From assembly GCA_024642805.1 (NCBI GenBank), contig JAHEAK010000123.1, positions 1 to 7,152 on the forward strand: a stretch of DNA of 7,152 bases, read 5' to 3'. The position numbers were made by a program, and so were the translations under genes. The notes below the pieces were generated by a model. It did not search any database, had not been told where the DNA came from, and worked only from the letters and a program-made list of their open reading frames with translations. This DNA comes from Kofleriaceae bacterium (lineage in GTDB: Bacteria; Myxococcota_A; Polyangia; Haliangiales; Haliangiaceae). Within the stretch, counting starts at the first letter, position 1; every line of letters starts with the position of its first letter. Positions 1-6,438 of the stretch are shown here, in pieces.

Positions 1-434
1 CAAATCAGCTGCGCGACGTGCTCGTAGCGCGAGCCGCGCTCGCCCCTTTCGAGATCGAGCTCGAGATTGCTGTAGCGGGTGGCAACAGCGACCATGTGCG
101 AGACGGCGCTCTCCGCCAAGAGAGCCCGTCCCATGTTGGTGTGCAGCACCACGCCGGTTGCGTTGATGACTGCTCGAAGCGAGTAACGTGCTGCATGCTG
201 TGCTCTGCGCGCTACCTCGATGCCCAGGTCGCGGTGCCAGGAGCTCAAGGCAGCGCTATCGGTCACCAGCTCGATGTGCCCTTCGCGAATTTCCTCGACG
301 ATGCTGCGAGTCTCTTGCAAGACGGCCCAACGCGGACAATGGCTCATGACCTCCTCCACCGCTTGGGTGGCGAGCAGGGTATTGACCGATGGAATGTGGC
401 GCATTAGCTCTTTGGGAAGAGGCATCGGCAACAA
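1..434 (-). CDS. selA: L-seryl-tRNA(Sec) selenium transferase (selenocysteine synthase), N-terminal part, runs off left edge
   Basis: SelA is a cytoplasmic PLP enzyme that converts Ser-tRNA(Sec) to Sec-tRNA(Sec) using selenophosphate. The reading frame is open to position 1, giving about 141-144 residues of a protein usually near 460. Visible family features are the N-terminal tRNA(Sec)-binding domain opening with PKELMRHIPSVNTLL, and the core signature INATGVVLHTNMGRALL followed by the SNLELDLERGERGSR segment, which matches the family's YDL(D/E)-x-GxRG region. The PLP lysine lies beyond the window. Start: a perfect AGGAGG (450-445) stands 10 nt before an in-frame TTG at 434, chosen here. A second TTG is at 431, and an ATG at 425 lies too far (19 nt) from that site. 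The gene follows pyk on the same strand after about 112 bp. Identity is confident; the start is not. The gene implies that the host makes selenoproteins. Confidence 0.9.
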   Translation of the reverse strand, partial: MLPMPLPKELMRHIPSVNTLLATQAVEEVMSHCPRWAVLQETRSIVEEIREGHIELVTDSAALSSWHRDLGIEVARRAQHAARYSLRAVINATGVVLHTNMGRALLAESAVSHMVAVATRYSNLELDLERGERGSRYEHVAQLI

Positions 435-444
435 GCATCGGGGC

Positions 445-450
445 CCTCCT
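445..450 (-). promoter_or_regulatory. Shine-Dalgarno site for selA
   Basis: Read on the minus strand this is AGGAGG, the strongest ribosome-binding site in the window. It lies 6 nt before an ATG (438-436) that is out of frame with selA, and 10 nt before the in-frame TTG at 434. This spacing argues that selA starts at TTG 434 rather than ATG 425. A small indel near the start, in the genome or in the assembly, is the alternative. Confidence 0.6.
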
Positions 451-505
451 GCGCAAAGTAAAGTAATGCCAGGCCAGCGGCGCTGAGATAGCTCGGAATT
501 CGCCG

Positions 506-552
506 GGCTCAGCGAGCCCTGTGCGGCTCAGCGAGCCCTGTGCGGCTCAGCG
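506..552. repeat. 19-bp tandem hairpin repeat, about 2.5 copies, in the pyk-selA gap
   Basis: Two identical 19-bp units (506-524 and 525-543) are followed by a partial third (544-552) that runs into the pyk stop codon. Each full unit contains GGCTC-AGC-GAGCC, an inverted repeat with a 3-base loop. In the copy farther from pyk (505-519) the stem extends to 6 bp. The units therefore form two consecutive small hairpins just after pyk in the direction of transcription. No T-run follows, so this is not a standard intrinsic terminator. It could stabilise the pyk 3' end or cause pausing, or it could simply be slippage-derived. The remaining gap (435-505) shows nothing clear besides the selA ribosome site and a short AT-rich stretch near 455-466. 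Confidence 0.75.
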
Positions 553-1965
553 GCCCAGCAATTGGATCTTGAGCTGATTGGTCTGTGCGCCACAGCCGAT
601 GGGGACAGCCGCGGTTATGACCGTGTACTCGCCAGCCTTGGCCAGTTTGCGAGACACCAGCTCGTGCTCGACGCTCTCGTAGAGCTCTTCTTGGGTCATC
701 GTCGGTTCCAACATGATCGGCGTGACACCCCAGTTGAGCGCCAGGCGTCGATAGACGGTCTCATCGCTGGTGAAGGCGACGATGTTGGCCTTGGGGCGGT
801 ACTCGCTCATGAGCCTGGCGGCGCCACCGGAGTCAGAAACCGCTGCGATGGTGCCAAGGTCGAGCTGCGCGGCGGCAACGACGGCGGCGTGGGCGACCGC
901 GTTGGCGGAAACCTTGAGGTTGAGGTGACTGCTCTCGAGGCCGTTGCGAAATTCCTCGCTGCCTTCGATCTCTTTGATGATGCGCGACATGGTGCGCACG
1001 ACGCCGACAGGATCGTGACCCACCGCGGTCTCTCCCGAGAGCATGAGGGCATCGGAGTTGTCGAGAACGGCATTGGCGACGTCGGATGCCTCTGCGCGCG
1101 TTGGTCGCGAGTGCGTGATCATCGACTCGAGCATCTGGGTGGCCGTAATGACGATCTTGCCGGCGCGATTGGTGGCGTGGATGATCTTTTTTTGCGCCAA
1201 GGGAACCTTCTCCGGCCCCATCTCCACGCCCAAGTCGCCTCGCGCCACCATGATGCCGTCGGCAACCGCGATGATCTCTTCGATGCGTTCGACGGCCTGC
1301 GGCTTCTCGATCTTGGCGATGATGGGAATGCTCAGACCGCCGACCGTGGCCAGGCGCTTGGCTTCGAGCACATCCTCCGGCGAGCGCACGAAGGAGAGCG
1401 CGATGTAGTCGACGTTTAGCTTTAGGCCGTAGGCGAGGTCTTTCTTGTCCTTCTCGGTGAGCGCGGGGGCCGACACCGCGACGTTCGGCAGGTTGATGCC
1501 TTTGTTGTTCTTGAGCGTGCCTCCCTCTTCGACGATGGTGCACACATCGGTCGCAGTGACCTCGGTGACCCGCAGCGCCAGGAAACCATCGTCGAGAAGA
1601 ATCAGGTCGCCCTCGTGAACGTCGTTGATGATGCCGGTGTAGCTGGTCGAGACCCGCTCGACGGTGCCCTGAATGGATGTGTCGGTGGTGATCCGAAACT
1701 GCGCGCCGCGCTTGAGCTCGACCTCACCATTCTCGAAGCGACCGACGCGGATCTTCGGGCCCTGCAAGTCGAGCAGAGCGGCAACCGAGCGGCCCGCTTC
1801 CTTGGCGGCCTGGCGCAGATTGAGCAGGTTCTTCTCGTGGGTTTCGTAGTCGCCGTGGGAGAAGTTGAGGCGGGCCACGTTCATGCCGGCATCGATGAGC
1901 GCTCGGAGTTGCTCCGGGCTGCTGCTGGCGGGACCGAGGGTGCAGACAATTTTGGCACGACGCAT
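547..1965 (-). CDS. pyk: pyruvate kinase, probably potassium-independent
   Basis: This is the glycolytic enzyme that makes pyruvate and ATP from phosphoenolpyruvate and ADP in the cytoplasm. The product is 472 residues, the usual bacterial length (E. coli PykF is 470). It opens with MRRAKIVCTLGPAS. Seen are R32/N34 in RLNFSHG, D66 in LDLQGPKIR, the mobile B domain at about 71-168, catalytic K218 with metal ligand E220 in IIAKIE, D244 in ARGDLGVE, T276 in TATQMLESM, and a C-terminal regulatory domain from about 350. Residues L67, Q68, K71 and V74 match the set reported for K+-independent enzymes (Lys at rabbit position 117) rather than the Glu-type K+-dependent set. The frame stays open upstream to 2415, but only this ATG fits the family N-terminus. 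There is no good Shine-Dalgarno before it. It is divergent from the lipoprotein gene. Confidence 0.97.
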   Translation of the reverse strand: MRRAKIVCTLGPASSSPEQLRALIDAGMNVARLNFSHGDYETHEKNLLNLRQAAKEAGRSVAALLDLQGPKIRVGRFENGEVELKRGAQFRITTDTSIQGTVERVSTSYTGIINDVHEGDLILLDDGFLALRVTEVTATDVCTIVEEGGTLKNNKGINLPNVAVSAPALTEKDKKDLAYGLKLNVDYIALSFVRSPEDVLEAKRLATVGGLSIPIIAKIEKPQAVERIEEIIAVADGIMVARGDLGVEMGPEKVPLAQKKIIHATNRAGKIVITATQMLESMITHSRPTRAEASDVANAVLDNSDALMLSGETAVGHDPVGVVRTMSRIIKEIEGSEEFRNGLESSHLNLKVSANAVAHAAVVAAAQLDLGTIAAVSDSGGAARLMSEYRPKANIVAFTSDETVYRRLALNWGVTPIMLEPTMTQEELYESVEHELVSRKLAKAGEYTVITAAVPIGCGAQTNQLKIQLLGR

Positions 1966-2107
1966 GTGCCGCGCAGTGTAGGCGGTGGCGCGCAAACGGT
2001 CTGTGTGCCGGGGTGTGGAAAAAAGCAAATGCTTTGAAATTACAGTGATGTTGGGCGTCGAAAGAATTTCTCCCCGCTCCGTGAGCCCGGTGCTAAAAAC
2101 CGCCGCC
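1966..2107. promoter_or_regulatory. divergent intergenic region between pyk and the GH94-like lipoprotein gene
   Basis: Both flanking genes are transcribed away from this 142-bp stretch, so it should hold both promoters. It contains the only AT-rich patch nearby (about 2019-2070). On the minus strand a TACACT hexamer (1980-1975) lies only 9 nt before the pyk ATG and has no convincing -35 partner. If it is a -10 box, the pyk transcript would be leaderless or nearly so, which would fit the missing Shine-Dalgarno. No clear promoter was found for the plus-strand gene. Confidence 0.5.
2022..2035. promoter_or_regulatory. perfect 14-bp inverted repeat, candidate operator
   Basis: AAAGCA-AA-TGCTTT has 6-bp perfect arms around two bases. 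It lies in the AT-rich patch between the divergent pyk and lipoprotein genes, about 57 nt before the pyk start and 73 nt before the lipoprotein start. This size and position fit a dimeric repressor or activator site. A 6-bp palindrome can also arise by chance, and no family consensus was recognised. Confidence 0.3.
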
Positions 2108-4912
2108 ATGCGGGGACTTTGGCTGCTTGTGGTTGGTGTTGGGCTGGTTGCGAGTTGCGACTCGGGTTCAAAGCCTTGTGATGGCTTCACGGCCCCCGAG
2201 CACAGTGTGCAGCTTGCCTGCGCAAGTCCAGACCTGAGCAATCCCATGGCGCTGCGCGAGTGTCTGAAAGGCTCTGGCCACATGGGCAGCTGGGCCGTCG
2301 ACAGCGATGGTCTACCGGCCTTCGATTTCTCTCTCGAGCAGCGCTGTGATGAGGCCGCTGCGCACCTGACTTCATCGGGCCTTTTGCAGAGCGATCCGGT
2401 GCACCTGATCGGCAATGGCCGCGGCTTGGTGGCGATGGCGCACGCCTCGGGCGGCGTCGAGATTTACAGCCAGGATCGCGGTCACAAGTGGATCAACCAC
2501 ATCGACGATTGGCGCGACCCAGACAACAAGGACTTCCCTGTTCAACTCGGCGGTGGCTTCAACTACCTGGTCGTGGATGGCAAGGTGCGATCGACGCGTT
2601 TCGAGGACCATCCAGTGTCCAAGGCTCTTGGTCGGCAAACGCGGCGTTTTGGCGTCGGCTATGTCGAGACCGTTACTACCTTCGATGATCTGAGAATAAC
2701 CCGCAGAGTACTGGCGCCTGATAGCAGCGCGAGGGCACTGGTTAGCGAAGTCACTATCGAGAATCTCGGCGATTCGTACACCTCGGTTGGCCTGGTCGAG
2801 TTTTGGGACGTAAATCAGTACCAGCTAACGGAGGCGACGCAGAGCGCCGATCATGGTGACACCATCATTACGGACTCCATTCGGCGCGAGCGTCGCAAGC
2901 TGAACGAGGAGTTCACACAAACCCTGAGCTACTCGCGACAGACGCAGATAGCGTCCTCGACGATGACGGCGGCATCGCTGCCCTCCGCCGTACGCGATGG
3001 CGCTAGTCCCTCCAAGGTCGACTACTTTCCCGCGGACGTCTATTTGGCCACCATCGACGGCGGCGGCATCCCTGATGCGGTCTGGTTGTCAGACGATGAG
3101 CTGTGGAAGGCCAGCCAAACCAGCAGGCCACCACCAACAAAGGCAGCCAAGGCAGGCGATGGCGAGACCCGCGAGTTGGCAATCGACGCTGCTCAGCAGT
3201 CGGGCATCCTGGCCATGCGCGTGCAGGTATCGGTGCCAACCGGAGCACCCGTGGTCCGACGCTTCGCTCTCGGCTACACCACGCCCGGCGTGACTCCGGA
3301 ACTTGCGGTGGCGGAACTGCGTGCGATGGACGGCGAGCTCGCTGCGCAGGCCAGCGAGTCCTGGGCCGGCCGGTTGGCCTGGGTGGCCGTGCAAGGGGAG
3401 GATAGCGGCGTAATCCAGCGTGAGCTCGCGTGGTCGAGCTACTACGCGCAAGCGAGTGTCACCTTCGATCAGAGCCGTGGAAGTCGTGTGACCGGAGCGG
3501 GTGGAGCGGCGCAGTACGTCGCCGGTTTGGACGCGGCACCCGCCGAGCTGGCCATGCATGCACAGGCCTTGCTCTATCTCGACCCGAGTCTGGCAAAAGA
3601 AAATCTCTTATACGCATTCAGTAGTCAGCACGGCGCTACCAGCGCGACCCCCTACCGATTTCCCTTCGCGACCACCGGCGTCGATGAGTATTCCGATGGT
3701 GCAAACGACGCCGAGCGCAGTGACGCCTACTTCTTGTTGCCAACGGCGGTGGCCCGCTACGTGGCGCAAACTCGCGACTTCGATTTTCTGTCGGCGAAAA
3801 CCTCCTACTGGCCCGTCAGCGATGAGGAGGTCGGCTCGGTGCTCGACCACCTGAGTCGCTCACTCGACTATGCCAACCAGGTTCTGGGCGTAGGTGCTCG
3901 CGGCTTGATTGCCTTTGGCACTGGAGACTTCGAGCCCGATATGCGGGAGCTCGGAGAGGCTGCAGGCACTGCCAACAGCTCGTCGGTCTTCAATGCGGCC
4001 CTCGTGAGCTACGGCTTTCCTTTGCTGGTCGAGCTGCTCTCGGCAAGCGAGCCGGATTTGAGCGAAGCCTACGCACTCGTGCTCGGCGATCAGGCCGAGG
4101 CTCTCGAGAACCAGGCCTTCAATGGTCAGTACTACGAGCGTGCTTTCGCGGAGAGTGGCGATGCCATTGCTGGTGATCGCATGTTCCTGAGCACGCAGGT
4201 CTTGCCCATCCTGGCCGGGATGGTGGATGAAACCCGCCGCGATGCCTTGCTCGATCGAATTGCCGCGGAACTCGACACGCCGCTTGGCGCGGTGAGTCAG
4301 GCGACGGGCGTTGGCGAGCGCAGCGGAGTCGTCGTACCGGTGGTCAATGCCTGGCTCACCGAAGCCATCGCATTGCGCGACAGCGCCCAGGCCTGGTCGA
4401 GCCTCTTGCGCACCACGATGGCGGCGCGCGCCGACTTGCAACCCGAACTCGGCTATGCACCATGGACCGGGCCAGATGCCTTTACCGGGCCCGATGCGGC
4501 CCTTCCTGGTCAGGCTCCAAACTCTGACGAACTGGCGCAGAGCGATTATCCCGCCTTTGGCCTGCTCGGGCATCTGGCGCCCCTGCGAGCGCTGGTCTCT
4601 CTCTTGGGCGTGCGCGGTGATGTCGATGGCTTGCGTATCGAGCCGCGCATCGAGGGTGAGACCTTCTCGGTGGTGCTTCCTCGCCTCGAGCTGCGCGGCA
4701 CACCGAGCTCGATCGAAGGTGTGCTCATCACTTCTGGCAACGACGTTCTCAACATGGTGGTCAAGTTGCCATCGCAAGCGCGCTCGGTTGGGCTGGCAGT
4801 GAAGGTGCGGGGTGTGGCGGTGCCATTCGACCTTGGCGAGGGCGACACCGTCGAGTTCGTCATGCCTGTGCGCAAGGATGAGCGCGCGACCTTCAGCGTG
4901 CGAGCCATCTAG
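2108..4912 (+). CDS. large lipoprotein with GH94-type (glycoside phosphorylase-like) architecture, probably divergent
   Basis: The product is 934 residues. MRGLWLLVVGVGLVASC is a lipoprotein signal peptide with lipobox LVASC and lipidated C17, so it acts in the envelope. This signal sets the start; the frame runs back to 1985 without fitting one. Residues 145-240 resemble the N-terminal beta-sandwich of GH94 (old GH36/GT36) proteins: LGGGFNYLVVDGKVRSTR, then TRRVLAPDSSARALVSEVTI and EFWDVNQY. A disordered Pro/Lys linker lies near 338-352. Residues about 435-830 look like the (alpha/alpha)6 barrel, with GARGLIAFGTGDFEPDM (596-612) where GH94 enzymes have GxGDWNDGM carrying the catalytic Asp (here D607). 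The 840-934 end looks like the C-terminal beta domain (VDGLRIEPRI). The conserved FRDQLQD element is not recognisable near 465-480. A carbohydrate-active or carbohydrate-binding role is inferred; the substrate is unknown. Confidence 0.65.
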   Translation: MRGLWLLVVGVGLVASCDSGSKPCDGFTAPEHSVQLACASPDLSNPMALRECLKGSGHMGSWAVDSDGLPAFDFSLEQRCDEAAAHLTSSGLLQSDPVHLIGNGRGLVAMAHASGGVEIYSQDRGHKWINHIDDWRDPDNKDFPVQLGGGFNYLVVDGKVRSTRFEDHPVSKALGRQTRRFGVGYVETVTTFDDLRITRRVLAPDSSARALVSEVTIENLGDSYTSVGLVEFWDVNQYQLTEATQSADHGDTIITDSIRRERRKLNEEFTQTLSYSRQTQIASSTMTAASLPSAVRDGASPSKVDYFPADVYLATIDGGGIPDAVWLSDDELWKASQTSRPPPTKAAKAGDGETRELAIDAAQQSGILAMRVQVSVPTGAPVVRRFALGYTTPGVTPELAVAELRAMDGELAAQASESWAGRLAWVAVQGEDSGVIQRELAWSSYYAQASVTFDQSRGSRVTGAGGAAQYVAGLDAAPAELAMHAQALLYLDPSLAKENLLYAFSSQHGATSATPYRFPFATTGVDEYSDGANDAERSDAYFLLPTAVARYVAQTRDFDFLSAKTSYWPVSDEEVGSVLDHLSRSLDYANQVLGVGARGLIAFGTGDFEPDMRELGEAAGTANSSSVFNAALVSYGFPLLVELLSASEPDLSEAYALVLGDQAEALENQAFNGQYYERAFAESGDAIAGDRMFLSTQVLPILAGMVDETRRDALLDRIAAELDTPLGAVSQATGVGERSGVVVPVVNAWLTEAIALRDSAQAWSSLLRTTMAARADLQPELGYAPWTGPDAFTGPDAALPGQAPNSDELAQSDYPAFGLLGHLAPLRALVSLLGVRGDVDGLRIEPRIEGETFSVVLPRLELRGTPSSIEGVLITSGNDVLNMVVKLPSQARSVGLAVKVRGVAVPFDLGEGDTVEFVMPVRKDERATFSVRAI

Positions 4913-4951
4913 GGCGCGCTCGGAGCTTAGGTGCGGGGAAGAGGCCCGGCG
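4913..4951. other. convergent gap between lipoprotein and aldolase genes
   Basis: Only 39 bases separate the two stop codons. No hairpin with a T-run was found on either strand, so the two convergent transcripts either overlap at their 3' ends or end by a factor-dependent route. Confidence 0.5.
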
Positions 4952-5761
4952 TCAGCGCAGAAGCTTGGAGAGCTCTTCGCGGATGATGTCAGCCAATTGA
5001 CTCTCGCGAGGGCTCGATGGCGAGATGGTCTTGATACCGGCGTGCGGCGCAGGCGCGCAGGCGACGACGGGCGCGGGGGCAAACTCGAGGGCGCGGTCGG
5101 CGGCCTTGCCAAGCCCGGCTTTGGCGCGCGCGGCCAGAAGTGGCGGCAGCGCACTCTCTGGCAGCGGTTGCACGCCGCCAGTCGCCTGAGCCAGCGTGGC
5201 GATGCGGGCCAGATGTTCGACCAACTCCATGCGCAGGTAGGCAAGCTCTAGGCTTGGCCCCCAGGTGAAGACACCGTGATTGGCGAGCAGCACGGCATCG
5301 ACGCGAGCAGCACTGGCGCGAAGCACTTGCACGGCGGCAGCGCCTGGAGCGGCAAAGGCCAGCGTTGGAATGACAGGGCCCAAGGAGACGATGGCTTCGG
5401 CGATGAAAGGCCGCTCGATGATCGTAGAACCGCTGCATGCCAGCGCCGTGGCGTAAGGCGGATGCGCGTGCACGACCGCGGCGACGTCTTCTCGCTCGGC
5501 GTAGATCGCAAGGTGCATGGCCAGCTCACCGAAGGGGCGGGCACTGCCAGCCAGTTTTGCGCCCGTTGGGTCGACCTCGATGAGATTGCCCTCGCTGACG
5601 GCTGCCTTTGCCGTGGCCGTGGGGGTGGCGAGAAAGCGATCCGAAGCGACGCGCAGACTCAGGTTGCCGTCGTGATTGGCGACCCAGGCGCGCTCGGCGA
5701 GCTTGTGCGCGCAGCTGATCATCTCTTCGCGCTGTGGGCGCGATGCACGCAGCTGGGACAT
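4952..5761 (-). CDS. class II aldolase (fuculose-phosphate aldolase type) with C-terminal BMC encapsulation peptide
   Basis: This is a zinc-dependent aldolase/adducin-fold protein of 269 residues. Family members cleave sugar phosphates such as L-fuculose-1-P or L-rhamnulose-1-P to DHAP and lactaldehyde. Seen are NHDGNLSLR with N33, TPT (46-48), candidate catalytic E79 in PFGELAMH, and zinc ligands H98 and H100 in VVHAHPP and H162 in LANHG. Compared from memory with E. coli FucA, the phosphate-site residues G44, S71 and S72 appear as A49, F77 and G78, so the substrate may differ. The catalytic core ends near 215. About 50 residues follow that FucA lacks: an Ala/Pro-rich linker, then an amphipathic helix (252-269). 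The start ATG overlaps the stop of the preceding BMC vertex gene by one base (TAATG). The gene is last in the operon, and a microcompartment lumen location is inferred. Confidence 0.88.
   Translation of the reverse strand: MSQLRASRPQREEMISCAHKLAERAWVANHDGNLSLRVASDRFLATPTATAKAAVSEGNLIEVDPTGAKLAGSARPFGELAMHLAIYAEREDVAAVVHAHPPYATALACSGSTIIERPFIAEAIVSLGPVIPTLAFAAPGAAAVQVLRASAARVDAVLLANHGVFTWGPSLELAYLRMELVEHLARIATLAQATGGVQPLPESALPPLLAARAKAGLGKAADRALEFAPAPVVACAPAPHAGIKTISPSSPRESQLADIIREELSKLLR
4955..5008 (-). other. encapsulation peptide coding segment of the aldolase
   Basis: It encodes aldolase residues 252-269, RESQLADIIREELSKLLR. L256, I259, I260, L264, L267 and L268 fall on one helical face, with charged and polar residues on the other. 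It is joined to the enzyme by a low-complexity Ala/Pro/Ser stretch (about 228-251). Short amphipathic helices tethered by flexible linkers are the known cargo-targeting signals of bacterial microcompartments. The assignment rests on this form plus the adjacent vertex genes. Confidence 0.75.
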
Positions 5762-6036
5762 TAGTCGAGGTAGACCTTGTCGACGATGCCGACGATGAGG
5801 GAGCGAATGGGCGTCGAGGTCGCTGGCGCGCCCAAGATCTGCCGAACCCCGGTGCCTTCCGAGAGGACGAGCACGCGGTCACCTGGGCCCGCCTGCACGG
5901 TGTCGATGGCCAAGAGGCTAGGCTCGCTTTCCTCACCATTCTCGTCGATAGGCTGAACGATGAGGAGGGCACGCCCTTCAAAGCTAGGATGCTTGACGGC
6001 TGCCGTGACACTGCCCATGACCTTGCAGAGTCTCAT
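5761..6036 (-). CDS. bacterial microcompartment vertex protein (EutN/CcmL, BMC-P), second copy
   Basis: The product is a 91-residue protein of the EutN/CcmL family, whose pentamers cap the vertices of microcompartment shells. It shows the family pattern: N-terminal MRLCKVMGSVTAAVKHPSFEG, then LLIVQPID, then AIDTVQAGPGDRVLVLSEGTGVRQ, ending in IRSLIVGIVDKVYLD. Length and ends are standard, with no extension. Its ATG overlaps the TGA of the upstream BMC-P gene (ATGA), and an AGGG motif ends about 7 nt before the start. Its own TAA overlaps the aldolase ATG, so three genes are translationally coupled. It differs clearly in sequence from its neighbour, so the pair is not a recent duplication. Confidence 0.95.
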   Translation of the reverse strand: MRLCKVMGSVTAAVKHPSFEGRALLIVQPIDENGEESEPSLLAIDTVQAGPGDRVLVLSEGTGVRQILGAPATSTPIRSLIVGIVDKVYLD

Positions 6037-6377
6037 TTGCTCGCCCTGCCTTTGCTCTTGCCATTCTTGCTGGCCGTCGCTCGTGCGGGACGTTGCGAAA
6101 CCAGTTCGCGCTCGGGGTTGTGCAGTCCATCGACGATGCCGACGATGGCGGCGTCGACAGGGACGAAGTAGGGATCCAGTGCCAGAGCGGCCTCACGAGA
6201 GCCGACCAGGTACACCAGCTCTTGTGGACCGGCTTGCACGGCGTCGACGGCGACCTGTGAGGGGCCCACGGCTTCGAGAGCGTCGTTGAGCGGCTGCACC
6301 ACGAGAAACTTTTGCCCTTCGAGGCCCGGTGCCTTGCGCTGGCATGCCACCGTGCCGATCACTCGTCCGAGATACAC
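6033..6377 (-). CDS. bacterial microcompartment vertex protein (EutN/CcmL, BMC-P) with basic C-terminal tail
   Basis: The product is 114 residues of the EutN/CcmL pentamer family. It starts with the typical MYLGRVIGTVACQRKAPGLEG, followed by KFLVVQPLND, VAVDAVQAGPQELVYLVGSREAA and VDAAIVGIVDGLH, where the fold normally ends (about residue 85). A further 29 residues form a Lys/Arg/Ser/Ala-rich tail that is probably disordered. The start is GTG; a GAGGT stands about 11 nt upstream (6393-6389). It is the first of the two BMC-P genes, 61 bp after the stop of the unrecognised upstream gene. In Haliangium ochraceum, as recalled, two neighbouring BMC-P genes also lie away from the main shell gene cluster, a similar layout. 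Confidence 0.95.
   Translation of the reverse strand: MYLGRVIGTVACQRKAPGLEGQKFLVVQPLNDALEAVGPSQVAVDAVQAGPQELVYLVGSREAALALDPYFVPVDAAIVGIVDGLHNPERELVSQRPARATASKNGKSKGRASK
6036..6122 (-). other. basic disordered tail of the first BMC-P protein
   Basis: These are residues 86-114, with eight Lys/Arg, no hydrophobic run and many Ser/Ala/Asn. They lie beyond the end of the EutN/CcmL beta-barrel. The second BMC-P has no such tail. It could bind nucleic acid, acidic cargo or another shell protein, or it may be non-functional. Confidence 0.6.
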
Positions 6378-6438
6378 GGCAGCAGACTACCTCATGCCCA
6401 GGCCGCATGCCGATGGCGCCACCGGCCTTTTTGCCAGG
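6378..6438 (-). other. gap between the upstream partial gene and the BMC-P genes
   Basis: This is 61 bp. Besides the GAGGT ribosome site of the BMC-P gene it holds no recognisable promoter and no hairpin with a T-run. The genes on both sides are therefore probably in one transcript. Confidence 0.45.

Noticed and set aside
18..407. 129-codon plus-strand frame and a 66-codon minus-strand frame at 256-456
   Set aside because: Both are in the wrong frame or strand relative to selA, whose conserved motifs run continuously from about position 413 to the left edge.
452..480. Sigma-54 promoter before selA (TGGC...TTTGC on the minus strand)
   Set aside because: The GG to GC spacing is 13 nt instead of the required 10.
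506..552. CRISPR-like repeat
   Set aside because: The 19-bp units are directly adjacent with no spacers and are self-complementary, so this is a tandem repeat, not a CRISPR array.
562..1419. 285-codon plus-strand open frame opposite pyk
   Set aside because: It lies entirely antisense to a certain pyruvate kinase gene, and its translation is repetitive Asp/Gly/Arg text typical of the opposite strand of high-GC genes.
1966..2415. N-terminal extension of pyruvate kinase by 150 residues
   Set aside because: The frame is open only by chance. It overlaps the divergent lipoprotein gene, and the family N-terminus begins exactly at the ATG at 1965.
3860..4777. 305-codon minus-strand open frame
   Set aside because: It is antisense to the lipoprotein gene, which shows consistent domain structure over this stretch; the antisense product has no recognisable features.
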